Assembly: GCA_004193285.1 (NCBI GenBank)
Contig: SECP01000037.1
Location: 1 to 64,000 of the forward strand
Direction of reading: 5' to 3'
From: Myxococcales bacterium
GTDB lineage: Bacteria; Myxococcota_A; Polyangia; Polyangiales; Polyangiaceae
Length of the DNA stretch: 64,000 nt
Of this stretch, positions 8,177 through 16,748 are shown piece after piece. The translations under genes and the position numbers were made by a program. Within the stretch, counting starts at the first letter, position 1. Every line of letters starts with the position of its first letter. The notes under the pieces were generated by a model, which had not been told where the DNA came from, did not search any database, and saw only the letters and a list, made by a program, of their open reading frames with translations.

Positions 8177-8587
8177 TCAGTGCAAGCATTCGTTTTCGAT
8201 GCGACTGGCGGCGACGCGCTCGCGCTTCGTGACCTTGTCCAGCTCGCGCCGCGCCTCCGGAGTGCGACCCTTGGTGCTGGCGGCGACGGCGTGGGCCTCG
8301 ACGGCGGCTCGCGTGCTCTCCACGACCGCTGCGTACTCGCGCACCGCGACTGCCAGGGGAGCCTCCCCCTGAGAGTAGGGGAGCAGGGCCTTTGCCAAGT
8401 CCCCGTAGCGCCTCGCGATGCGCGGCTCGTCCACCGGGCTTGCCTCGGCGAGCTTTTGCACTTCGTCCATCGCGCCGTTGACCTCGCGCACGACCGCCCG
8501 GCACGCGCTGATTTCGCGGAAACGGGCGCAGCCGGCGGTGCCGAGAGCGGCCCAGGCCAATGCCAGCACGAAGGCGGGGCGAAGCAT
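8177..8587 (-). CDS. Small lipoprotein, unknown function
   Basis: 136 aa from ATG 8587; the frame extends upstream to 8647, but the shorter start gives a clean signal peptide with lipobox LGTAGC. The mature part is mainly charged alpha-helix (about residues 25-136) and could be a short coiled coil. No family recognised. It is divergent from the lipoprotein at 8631 (43 bp between starts) and converges with the FGE-like gene (stops 9 bp apart). Confidence 0.75.
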   Translation of the reverse strand: MLRPAFVLALAWAALGTAGCARFREISACRAVVREVNGAMDEVQKLAEASPVDEPRIARRYGDLAKALLPYSQGEAPLAVAVREYAAVVESTRAAVEAHAVAASTKGRTPEARRELDKVTKRERVAASRIENECLH

Positions 8588-8630
8588 GGCAAAGACGCTA
8601 GCACGGGGCGCTGCTAACTTGCCGGGACGG

Positions 8631-9764
8631 ATGCGTGGTTCGGTCATCGGCGTGCTCGCTTGCGCTTGGGGAGTAGCCTCGGCCAGCTGTCGTTCGACGA
8701 CCCCGAGCCCCGCTCAGCGCGAGGAGCCGCCCGCCCCGAGCGCTTCCGCGCCTTCGCCTTCGCCTTCGCGAGCCGCGATCGCCGCGCTCGAGCGTGAGCT
8801 CCAGACGACGCGACTGGCGATTCCTGCGCGACGCCGTCACTTGCCGCGACTGGCATTTGGCGCCGGCGCCCTTGCCCGCCTGCGCGACCACGACGTCCAA
8901 GTGCTGGACGATCAATCGCTGGCCGAGCTTGCGACCCTGCCGCTGGAGCAGCCCCGCGCGGTCGTGAGTATGGCGGATGGCGCCGTCGTGGCCGTGGGCG
9001 GTGGGGGCTTCGCGCGCTGGGAACGCGGCAAGCCGGCAGCCCCTCCCGGGGCTCGAATCGTGCTCCTGCCTGGGGCAGAGCTGTACCCGGACGCCCGAGA
9101 GCCGGACCTGCTCTGGGTCCTCGAGCCTGACGGCGAGCCGCCGACGCTCTATGGCTATCGCCTCGGCGCAAGCTCGGTCTCTGGACTCCTGGCACCGGAG
9201 CGCGTGGTTCAGCTCAGGAGTCCGCGCGGAGGTACCTTCGGGGTCACTCGAGAGGGCGTATGGCTGTACCTCACGCCGCGTCGAATCGAGCGGCTGGCGC
9301 CTTCCGGGCTCGAGCTGCCCGCTATCTCCCAGGTGACGGCGTCGACTCCCGGCTGGGCCCTCCCGGCGCGAAGGGTGGACCAGAGCCTTTGGGTGGATGA
9401 AGCGGGCACGTTGACGCGGGCGCTCGTCAGCCCCGTCTTCAAATCCCTGGGCACGGCGCGTAGCGTGGGCGCGGCCTACGCCGCGGACGTGGGCGACGAA
9501 GGCAGGCTGCTCGCGGTGATCTCGGTGACCGGCGCTGGTCCGCGCTTCGAGCTCGCGCTGTTCGACGGCGAGCTTCGTGAACGCGGACGTTCGCTTTTGG
9601 CCGGTGATGCGCCCAACGGGGAGAGCGAGTGGGTCCGGCTCGTGACCCGCAATCGTGAGCTCGCGGTGGCACCGCGGAGCGCGCGCGTCGCGGTCGGCGG
9701 CCCTGACCGATTGACGATTTTCGACGGCGAGGCCAGCGTCGTTTTGTCGATGCCAATCGAATAG
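8631..9764 (+). CDS. Lipoprotein with beta-propeller-like sequence
   Basis: 377 aa from ATG 8631. A hydrophobic N-terminus leads to ASASC (likely lipidated Cys at 19) and a Pro/Ser-rich stretch. The rest alternates short beta-strand-like phrases (VSMADGAVVAVGGGGFARWE, DQSLWVDEAGTLTRAL, RVAVGGPDRLTIFDG) typical of repeated-blade structures, though I cannot name a family. The frame is open further upstream, but that part lies antisense to the divergent lipoprotein gene. The unfoldase gene follows after 68 bp on the same strand. Confidence 0.75.
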   Translation: MRGSVIGVLACAWGVASASCRSTTPSPAQREEPPAPSASAPSPSPSRAAIAALERELQTTRLAIPARRRHLPRLAFGAGALARLRDHDVQVLDDQSLAELATLPLEQPRAVVSMADGAVVAVGGGGFARWERGKPAAPPGARIVLLPGAELYPDAREPDLLWVLEPDGEPPTLYGYRLGASSVSGLLAPERVVQLRSPRGGTFGVTREGVWLYLTPRRIERLAPSGLELPAISQVTASTPGWALPARRVDQSLWVDEAGTLTRALVSPVFKSLGTARSVGAAYAADVGDEGRLLAVISVTGAGPRFELALFDGELRERGRSLLAGDAPNGESEWVRLVTRNRELAVAPRSARVAVGGPDRLTIFDGEASVVLSMPIE

Positions 9765-9832
9765 TTAGACTCCAGCGACGCCGGCGCCACAAACTTGGCC
9801 TGCGGCGCTCCTTCCGGGCAGTAGTGGGGCGA

Positions 9833-12337
9833 ATGTCAGCCTCTGGAAGCGAGCCCGAGCTGCGTGAGCTGCGCAAGGTGGCCGAAGACCTCGCGCGCCG
9901 CTTGAAGGAGCGCGCGTCCACCGCGCATTTGCTGGCGGCCCTGGTCATGCAGCCGAGCAGCACCTCCGAGCTGCTCCGCGAACGCCGCGTGACGCCCGAC
10001 GACGTGCTTCGCACCGCGCGGGGCCTCGCTGGCGACGAGCTGGCGGAGCCGATCGCGTCCGCCCTCACGCGTGCCAAAGAGATCGGCGCGAGGATGGGTA
10101 CGAACGCCGCTTCCGCGCCGCATCTGCTCCTCGCGCTGCTCGGGGAGCCTCGGGGAGTCGCTCGGCGCGCGCTCGAGACGCTCGGAGTGGACCCTAGTCG
10201 CCTGCGAGCCCAGGCTATGCAGGTGGGGCTCGGGTTGATTGGTCGCCGCCGGCCCCAGCCGCAACAGGCGCTCAGCGTCTCGGTCCCCGCTCTGGAGCCG
10301 GAGCCAGCGGCCGCGCAGCGCAAGACTGGCGCGGTGAAGGTTCCGCTCTTTCCGCCCCCCAAGCGGACGCCCACCGCGGAGCCAGTGCCGCTGATGCAGG
10401 CGCGCGAGGCGGTCGCGACGACCTCGCAACTCTCGCCCGAGCCCAAGCCCGGCCTCACCATCACGCGGCTCTCGGTGCCGCCCTCGTCGCCGCCTCCCAC
10501 CAGCCTCCCCCCCGCTACCGGCGAGCAGCGCTTTGCGCTGGATCCGCAGCGCTTCCCCCTTTTGTGCGAGCTGGGTCGCAACCTGACTCTGGCCGCGGCG
10601 CGGGGCGAGCTCGACCCAGTCGTGGGGCGTGACGACGTCATCGAGCAAACGCTGGACGTGCTCGCCAAGCGCGAGGGCAACAATCCGTGCCTCGTCGGAG
10701 TTTCCGGTGTGGGCAAGACGAGCGTGGTCCGCGGGCTCGCCCAGCGCATCGCGGAGGGGCGTGACGTGCAAGCGCTCGACGATCGCTTGGTGATCCAGAT
10801 CCCGATCGGCGAGCTCATCGCCGGGACCGCGGTGCGCGGAGCGCTCGCGGGGCGCATCGCCCAGATCCGCAAAGAGGTGCTGGCGGCCCGCGGCCGGGTG
10901 GTGCTGTTCTTCGACGAGATTCACCAGCTGTTCCTGGGCGAGGCGGCGGAGGAGATCGCGTCCGAGCTCAAGCTCAGCTTGGCGCGCGGCGAGCTGCCTT
11001 GCATTGGCGCGACGACCATCGAGGAGTTTCAGAAGGCGATCGGGCACGACGCCGCGCTCTCCCGTCGGTTCGGGCTCGTGGAAGTGGAGGAGCCGTCGCG
11101 CGAGGACGCCTTCTTGATTCTCGACGCGCTGCGACCGCGCCTGGAGCAGCACCACCGCGTGAGCTACGCTCGGGAGGCGCTCGCGGCGGGCGTCGCGTGG
11201 TCGATTCGCTACCTGCCGGGACGCGCGCTGCCGGACAAGGCGGTCTCCATCCTGGATCTTGCGGGAGCGCGCACTCGACGCCGCGGGAAAACCGAGGTCA
11301 CCCCGCAAGCGGTGGCGGAGGTCGTCGCGGAGCTGTCGGACATGCCGATCGAGCGCCTGCTCGAGTCCGACGGGGACCGCATGCTTCGGCTCGAAGAAAT
11401 CCTCGCCGACCGCGTCGTGGGGCATGCGCCTCAGATCGGGCGAATTGCCCGCATCTTGCGCCGAAACGCGGCGGGACTGGGCTCTCGGCGGCCCATCGGC
11501 AGCTTCCTGTTGCTCGGACCGACCGGCGTCGGCAAGACCGAGACGGCCAAGGCCATCGCGGAGGTCCTGTTCCATTGCGAGAGCGCGATGACCCGCTTGG
11601 ACCTCTCCGAGTTCAGCGAGCCGCACGCGGTCGCCCGGCTCATCGGCGCGCCCCCTGGGTACGTGGGGCACGAGGCCGGCGGGCAATTGACGGAGGCGGT
11701 GCGTCGCCGGCCCTACCAGGTCATCTTGCTGGACGAGCTGGAGAAAGCGCATCCGGACGTCTTGACGACGTTCTTGGGCGTATTCGACGAAGGGCGCCTG
11801 ACCGATGGCCGCGGACGCCTGGTCGACTTCACGAACACCGTGATCTTGATGACGTCCAACCTCGGCGCCGAGGTGCTGGGACAAGCGAGCAAGCGACGCG
11901 TTGGCTTCGGCGGAGGTGAGGCGGTGTCAGTCGACGACGTGTCCTCCAAGATCGTCGCCGCGGCGCGCGCGGCGCTCGCTCCGGAGCTGTACAACCGCAT
12001 CGACGAGGTGCTTGTGTTCGCGCCTCTGAGCCGTGACGACGTGCGCGAGATCGCCCGGCGCCTGCTGGAGGGCGTGCGGCAGTCCCTCCTCGCGCAGCGC
12101 GGCGTGGAGCTCGATTACTCGGCGGACTTGCTCGAGCACTTGATGGACGCGGGCGGGTTCGAGCCGACGCTCGGCGCGCGCCCGATGAAGCGCACCATCG
12201 CGCGGCTGCTCGAGGCGCCGCTGGCCGAGCGAATCCTGCGCGGCGAGCTGCCGCGCGGCTCGGTGTTGCTCGTCAGCACGGACCGGGGCGAGCTCCTGAT
12301 CGACGTGCTGGAGCGGCGCGCGCCCGCCGCGGAGTGA
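9833..12337 (+). CDS. ClpA/ClpC-type AAA+ unfoldase
   Basis: 834 aa. ATP-driven protein unfoldase with two AAA+ modules. Clp N-domain about 1-145 (two HLLAAL/HLLLALL repeats), then an unusually long Pro/Ala-rich linker of roughly 90 residues. The first AAA+ module has GVSGVGKT and FFDEIHQLF; the second has GPTGVGKTE, LDELEKAHPDV and the Clp C-terminal domain (TLGARPMKR). There is no ClpB-type coiled-coil middle domain between them. Residues 690-692 (VGF, at 11900-11908) sit where ClpA/ClpC carry their ClpP-docking loop, so it probably delivers substrates to ClpP. An alternative GTG start lies at 9824. Neighbouring genes give no hint of substrate. Confidence 0.9.
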   Translation: MSASGSEPELRELRKVAEDLARRLKERASTAHLLAALVMQPSSTSELLRERRVTPDDVLRTARGLAGDELAEPIASALTRAKEIGARMGTNAASAPHLLLALLGEPRGVARRALETLGVDPSRLRAQAMQVGLGLIGRRRPQPQQALSVSVPALEPEPAAAQRKTGAVKVPLFPPPKRTPTAEPVPLMQAREAVATTSQLSPEPKPGLTITRLSVPPSSPPPTSLPPATGEQRFALDPQRFPLLCELGRNLTLAAARGELDPVVGRDDVIEQTLDVLAKREGNNPCLVGVSGVGKTSVVRGLAQRIAEGRDVQALDDRLVIQIPIGELIAGTAVRGALAGRIAQIRKEVLAARGRVVLFFDEIHQLFLGEAAEEIASELKLSLARGELPCIGATTIEEFQKAIGHDAALSRRFGLVEVEEPSREDAFLILDALRPRLEQHHRVSYAREALAAGVAWSIRYLPGRALPDKAVSILDLAGARTRRRGKTEVTPQAVAEVVAELSDMPIERLLESDGDRMLRLEEILADRVVGHAPQIGRIARILRRNAAGLGSRRPIGSFLLLGPTGVGKTETAKAIAEVLFHCESAMTRLDLSEFSEPHAVARLIGAPPGYVGHEAGGQLTEAVRRRPYQVILLDELEKAHPDVLTTFLGVFDEGRLTDGRGRLVDFTNTVILMTSNLGAEVLGQASKRRVGFGGGEAVSVDDVSSKIVAAARAALAPELYNRIDEVLVFAPLSRDDVREIARRLLEGVRQSLLAQRGVELDYSADLLEHLMDAGGFEPTLGARPMKRTIARLLEAPLAERILRGELPRGSVLLVSTDRGELLIDVLERRAPAAE

Positions 12338-12343
12338 CGGCGA

Positions 12344-12360
12344 GCCTGCCTAGGGCAGGC
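12344..12360. terminator. Stem-loop between convergent genes
   Basis: GCCTGCC-TAG-GGCAGGC, a perfect 7-bp GC-rich stem with a 3-nt loop, lies 6 bp after the unfoldase stop and contains the stop codon of the minus-strand Cys-rich gene. No T-run follows on either strand, so it is at best a partial bidirectional terminator or RNA 3'-end stabiliser. Confidence 0.4.
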
Positions 12361-14197
12361 AAAGGCCGAGCACGCACTGCTGCTTGCCCATGCATTTGTG
12401 GTCGCAGGTCCGGCAGTGCTGCTCGTCGGTGTTGGTGTTGACGCACTTGTTCCCGCATAGCGAGAGCCCGGCCTTGCACTTCGTCTTGCAGACGGACTGC
12501 TCGCAAGTGGCGGTGCCGCCGACCGCCTCGCATTTGTTGCCGCACGAGCCGCAGTTGTTGGGGTCCGAGGTCGTGTCCAGGCAGACGTCGCCGCACTTGG
12601 CGGTGCCGACCTTGCACTGAAAGCCACAGGTGCCGTCGCCGCAAGTAGGGATGCCGGAGGGCGGAGCGCTGCACGCCTTGCCGCACTCCCCGCAGTTCGC
12701 GGCGTCTGTCTTCAGGTCCACGCACGAGCCGTCGCAGGAAGTTTTGGCGCCGCAGCCGTCGTCACACGTTCCGGACGCGCAGAACTCGCCCGCTGCGCAC
12801 TTCTTGCCGCACTCGCCGCAGTTGACCGCGCTCGACGTGACGTCCACACATTGACCGCCGCAGCCGGTGAGCCCGGGATTGCACTTGATGGCGCATTTAC
12901 CGGCTGAGCACGTGCCAGCTCCGCCCGCCACTCCGGGGCAAACTTTGCCGCACGCCCCGCAGTTGTTCGGATCCGCATCCAAGCTGAGGCACACGCCGCC
13001 GCACAGCGAGTACCCAGCGTCGCACGTGGTGCCGCACTTGCCGCCGCTGCACGCGGGTTTGCCGTGCGCGGCTCCCTCGCACATCTTGTCGCAGGCTCCG
13101 CAATTGGACGGATCCGTCGACGTGTTGACGCACGCCATCGAGCAAGCCTGGGTGCCCTCCGCACAAACGCGCGTGCACTTGCCGGCGCTGCACACCTCTC
13201 CGCTGGCGCACGCTTTACCGCACGCGCCGCAATTCGAGGGATCGCTCGCCGTCTTCACGCAGCCGCCGCCGCAGTTCGCGAAGCCCGCGTCGCACAGCAC
13301 CTGGCACTTGCCGCTCGCGCAGCTGGCGGCGCCGTTCGCCGGAGCGTCGCACACCTTGTTGCAGACTCCGCAGTTGCTCGCGTCCGCGCTCACGTCCGCG
13401 CAGGCGCCATCGCACGCGGTACGCCCTTCCGCGCAGCTGAAGCCGCAACCGCTCGCGCTGCAAGTGGCCACCGCACCGCTCGGAGCGGAGCAGCGGTTGC
13501 CGCAGGCGCCGCAGTGCTCGGGGGAAGCGGTCGCGTCGATGCACGCGCCGTTGCAGTTTAGCTTGCCGGCCGCGCAGGAGTCCGCGCAGGCGCCGCTCTC
13601 ACACACCTTGCCGTTCGGACAGGGCGTGTTGCAGGCGCCGCAGGCCTTCGGGTCGCTCGAGGTGTCGATGCACCCGCCATCGCATGCCTCGAAAGGTGCC
13701 TGACAAGCCAACGTGCACGCGCCGTCGTCACACGCGGCCGCGGCGCCGGCGGCGCTTTCGCAAACGCGGCCGCAAGCGCCGCAGTTTCGCGGATCCTTTG
13801 CCAGATCCGTGCAGCTGCCGCCGCAAGCCGCGTAAGGCTTGTTGCAGACGAAGTTGCAGTCCGATTCCACACAGACCCCGGTGCCGTTGATCGGCGCGCC
13901 ACAGAGGGCGCCGCAGCCGCCGCAGTTGACCGGGTCGCGGGTCGGGTCAGTGCACTCGCCATCGCACTCGACCTCGCCGGCGGCGCAGCTGCCGGAGCCA
14001 TTGGCGCCCGAGCTCCCGAGGGACGTCCCCTCCTTGACGCACACGTCCTTCGCGACGTCGCACACGTAGCCGCTGAGGCAGGCTCCGTTCGGCCCGCAAG
14101 CTTTGCCCTCCAGGCTCAGCGAGAGCCCGGACTCGCAGCCCATGAGCAGCTGAAACAGACAGAGCACGGCCAAGCCGTACGCGAGAAGCGACTTCAA
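12350..14197 (-). CDS. Cys-rich repeat lipoprotein (Stig1-like repeats)
   Basis: 615 aa from a TTG start. Lipobox LLMGC (Cys 21), one separate Cys-rich module (about 34-53), then twelve copies of a roughly 45-residue unit with the core CxGxCxDxxxDPxNCGxCGxxC. This is the 'Stigma-specific/Stig1-like' Cys-repeat pattern common in myxobacterial surface proteins. The many cysteines should form disulfides outside the cytoplasm. The TTG overlaps the TGA of the upstream TPR-PEGA gene as TTGA, so translation is probably coupled to it. It is the last gene of a minus-strand run that includes a kinase. Binding partner unknown; adhesion or matrix binding is a reasonable guess only. Confidence 0.9.
   Translation of the reverse strand: MKSLLAYGLAVLCLFQLLMGCESGLSLSLEGKACGPNGACLSGYVCDVAKDVCVKEGTSLGSSGANGSGSCAAGEVECDGECTDPTRDPVNCGGCGALCGAPINGTGVCVESDCNFVCNKPYAACGGSCTDLAKDPRNCGACGRVCESAAGAAAACDDGACTLACQAPFEACDGGCIDTSSDPKACGACNTPCPNGKVCESGACADSCAAGKLNCNGACIDATASPEHCGACGNRCSAPSGAVATCSASGCGFSCAEGRTACDGACADVSADASNCGVCNKVCDAPANGAASCASGKCQVLCDAGFANCGGGCVKTASDPSNCGACGKACASGEVCSAGKCTRVCAEGTQACSMACVNTSTDPSNCGACDKMCEGAAHGKPACSGGKCGTTCDAGYSLCGGVCLSLDADPNNCGACGKVCPGVAGGAGTCSAGKCAIKCNPGLTGCGGQCVDVTSSAVNCGECGKKCAAGEFCASGTCDDGCGAKTSCDGSCVDLKTDAANCGECGKACSAPPSGIPTCGDGTCGFQCKVGTAKCGDVCLDTTSDPNNCGSCGNKCEAVGGTATCEQSVCKTKCKAGLSLCGNKCVNTNTDEQHCRTCDHKCMGKQQCVLGLCLP
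12392..13966 (-). repeat. Twelve tandem Cys-rich repeats inside the lipoprotein gene
   Basis: Twelve diverged repeats of about 130 bp, each encoding CxGxC...NCGxCGxxC. The DNA is visibly periodic (repeated gccgca..ccgcagtt blocks). The eleventh and twelfth copies are the most diverged: the last reads HCRTCDHKC instead of NCGxCGxxC. Such an array can expand or contract by recombination. Confidence 0.85.
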
Positions 14198-15162
14198 AAC
14201 GTGCCTCGCGCCGAGGCGGTGCAGCCCGAGAAAGTGCAGCCCACGCCCAGGCGCGAGAAAGATCGCGCGGGAGCTTTGTCGTTCACGAAGAGCATGACGG
14301 TTCCGGTGATTAAGAGCGCGCCGCCGACTCCGGTCAGCACGCGCGCAGTCGTTTTATCACGCTGCATGGCTTCGGTCTCCGCCTGAAAGGTGACTTGATC
14401 GGGCGCGCTTTTCGCGTCGGTTTCGTGAGAGCGACGCGACAGCTCGAAGCCGAGCGCTCCGCCCAGGCTTGCGAGACCTCCGCCCGCGATGAGCCAGGGC
14501 GCGACGCCGAAGCGGCGGGCGCCGCCCTCGGTGACCATGTCCTTCGGGCCTGCCCCCGCGACGGCGCGGGGCGGCTCGGGCTCCCGCTCCAGGTCCGAGC
14601 TGAGATCCGTAGGCGCGGTCGCCGCGAGGACGATCTCCTGGGTCTGGTCGCGGTAGCCCGGCAAGTCCAGGCTCACGCGGTGCTTGCCCAGCGCGAGGTC
14701 GCCCGTGAAGGGGGTCACTCCGACCGCGCGCCCGTCCACGATCACGGAAGCTCCGACCGGCATCGAGACGACGGTGAGCTGTTGCACTCCGCTCTGAGCG
14801 AGCTTGGCCGAGAGCGCCGAAACTCGCGCGCGCACCTCGTCTGCGTTCGGGGCTTGCGGGCTGCGCCGCAGGTAGTCTCTATACCAGCGGAGCGCGCCGC
14901 TCGCGTCGCTCAGCCGCTCGTAGGCGCGCGCGATGTTGAAGGACAAGGGTGCGCTGGGAGCGAGCGCGTCCGCCTCCATGAAGGCTTGAACCGCCTTCCG
15001 GTATTGGCCCGCCTCGTAGAGCTCCGAGCCGCGCTCGAACTTCACCTTCGCTGCGTCGCGCCGGGCCTCCACCTTCGCCTCGTTGCTCGGCGATTGCGCC
15101 AAGGCGGGGTGGGTTAGCGTCGACGACAGCGCAAAGAGAGCGACGCATTTCCGGACGGACAT
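14194..15162 (-). CDS. Exported TPR-PEGA membrane protein
   Basis: 322 aa. Signal peptide ending HPALAQ (about residue 22), TPR helices (about 35-115), a PEGA module (about 125-185: VVSMPVGASVIVDGRAVGVTPF, then LDLPGYRDQ), then two hydrophobic segments (WLIAGGGLASLGGALGF; VLTGVGGALLITGTVMLFV) and a short tail with two cysteines ending RGTF. It starts 7 bp after the kinase stop and its own stop overlaps the next start by 4 bases, so the three genes are probably one transcript. It may be the envelope-spanning link between the kinase and the Cys-rich lipoprotein. That role is inferred from order only. Confidence 0.88.
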   Translation of the reverse strand: MSVRKCVALFALSSTLTHPALAQSPSNEAKVEARRDAAKVKFERGSELYEAGQYRKAVQAFMEADALAPSAPLSFNIARAYERLSDASGALRWYRDYLRRSPQAPNADEVRARVSALSAKLAQSGVQQLTVVSMPVGASVIVDGRAVGVTPFTGDLALGKHRVSLDLPGYRDQTQEIVLAATAPTDLSSDLEREPEPPRAVAGAGPKDMVTEGGARRFGVAPWLIAGGGLASLGGALGFELSRRSHETDAKSAPDQVTFQAETEAMQRDKTTARVLTGVGGALLITGTVMLFVNDKAPARSFSRLGVGCTFSGCTASARGTF

Positions 15163-15169
15163 CTAAATA

Positions 15170-16612
15170 TCAGTAAGGGTTCATGAGGTCTGCGCGCTTT
15201 TCGCGCGCGGCCGGGGGCTCGGCGGGAAGAGCGCGTGGAAGGCTCTTTGCGGGGGCCGCGTGCCCAGCCCACGCGCTCCGCGCGGGAGCTACGTACTTGG
15301 TATTTGCGGCGGCTTTCGTGACCGGCGTGGGCTTGGGGGCCGGCAAAGGCGGAATGTCGCTCACGTCCACTTGCGGAGGCGCCACCGCGACCGGCGCTTC
15401 GGCCGTCGCGGCGGGCAGCGCCACGACGGGGGCGGCGGCAGGCAGCGTGGCCGCGGTGGCGACGGCTCCTTGTTTGAACGGGGCCAGGGTGAGCAAGAGG
15501 GCGGCCGCGGCCGTGACGCCCGCTGCCACTGCGATTGGCAACCAGCGGCGCCGGGACTTGAGCGGCAGCACGAGCGGGTCGCCGGTGACGCGCGGCGAGG
15601 GGTGCACGACCGAAACCAGGGTCGCGTGCTCGTGCTGCGCGCGCGGTGTGAGCCCCCCGGACGCGAACGACACGTTCTCCGTGGAGCGCCCCAGCCACTT
15701 CGCCTCGAGCGAGGCACCGGTCACGTCTTCCAGCACGCCTTGCGAGTACAGCCACAACGCCAGCTCGCGGCCGAGCTCGAAGATCGACGCCGGTCGCGCT
15801 TCGCGATCCTTGGTCATCCCGCGCCGCACGATCGCCGCTAGCGCCGGATCGACCTGCGCTACTTGCTCGAGGGGCGCCGGTTCGTCCTGCACCACACTGC
15901 GCAAGATGGACGCGACGCTTTCGCCGCGGAAGGGGGTCCGACCAGCCAGTGCTTCGTAGAGCACCACCGAGAACGCCCAGATGTCCGAGCGCTCGTCCAC
16001 GTCCGGCTGCGCGTAGGCCTGCTCCGGCGACATGTAGTCCGGGCTGCCGAGCAGCGTTCCGGTTTGGGTGAGGGTAGGGGCCCCGCCGATCGCGCCGCTC
16101 GTGACCTTGGCGATGCCGAAGTCCAGCAGCTTGGGCTGCAAGATGCTGCCCTCGTTGGCGATGAAGATGTTGTCCGGTTTCAGGTCACGATGGACCACGC
16201 CGCGTGAGTGCGCGAGCGAGAGCGCCTCCGCGATGGGCAGAAGCAACTGCACCGCGTTCACGGCCGGCAGCGAGCCGCGCAGGAGCATCTCGCTCATGCT
16301 CTCACCGCTCAGCAGTTCCATCACGATGAAGGGCTCGCCGCTTTCCGACTCACCGATGTCGAAGATGCGCACGATGCTCGGGTGCACCAGCTTGGCGGCG
16401 GCGCGCGCCTCCACTCGCAAGCGCTCACCCAGGTCAGTGGCGGCGAGGTCCGAGCGCAGCAGCTTGAGGGCGACCGGTACCTCCAGCTGGAGGTTGAAGG
16501 CGCGCCACACCGCGCCCATCCCGCCCTCGCCCAGCAGGCTCTCGAGCCGGTACTTCCGCGCTATCACCACGCCATCGGCGCCGGTTTCGCTGGAGTTGAG
16601 AGCTAGGGCCAT
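15170..16612 (-). CDS. Membrane-anchored Hanks-type Ser/Thr protein kinase
   Basis: 480 aa from ATG 16612; the frame is open upstream to 17464 but that part overlaps another gene. Kinase domain about 21-290: Gly loop GEGGMGAVW, catalytic Lys50 (VALK), HRDLKPDN at 141-148, DFG at 164-166, SPDYMSPEQ and the SDIWAF motif, all intact, so it should be active. A hydrophobic segment at about 357-378 crosses the membrane, leaving a Pro/Ala-rich domain of about 100 residues outside. No PASTA or other sensor domain is visible. The gene lies 136 bp downstream of the PATAN protein and 7 bp upstream of the TPR-PEGA gene. Confidence 0.93.
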   Translation of the reverse strand: MALALNSSETGADGVVIARKYRLESLLGEGGMGAVWRAFNLQLEVPVALKLLRSDLAATDLGERLRVEARAAAKLVHPSIVRIFDIGESESGEPFIVMELLSGESMSEMLLRGSLPAVNAVQLLLPIAEALSLAHSRGVVHRDLKPDNIFIANEGSILQPKLLDFGIAKVTSGAIGGAPTLTQTGTLLGSPDYMSPEQAYAQPDVDERSDIWAFSVVLYEALAGRTPFRGESVASILRSVVQDEPAPLEQVAQVDPALAAIVRRGMTKDREARPASIFELGRELALWLYSQGVLEDVTGASLEAKWLGRSTENVSFASGGLTPRAQHEHATLVSVVHPSPRVTGDPLVLPLKSRRRWLPIAVAAGVTAAAALLLTLAPFKQGAVATAATLPAAAPVVALPAATAEAPVAVAPPQVDVSDIPPLPAPKPTPVTKAAANTKYVAPARSAWAGHAAPAKSLPRALPAEPPAAREKRADLMNPY

Positions 16613-16748
16613 CGGGGGACTCAGTGGCAACTTCCGCGCCAGGTCCAAATCGCCCGTTTGGAGGTCGCCCCAGTCTGAAGAGCGGTAGCGAAGCGCCTCG
16701 GTGGGGCGCTTTGGTGGGTCGCGATTTCGAAGATCGCTTTCCTGCGGC

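Noticed and set aside
9836..11884. 682-codon open frame opposite the Clp unfoldase
   Set aside because: Produced by the high GC content; the plus strand encodes complete AAA+ motifs.
12392..13966. Tandem repeats as a CRISPR array
   Set aside because: The units are about 130 bp, diverged and all coding, with no unique spacers and no cas genes.
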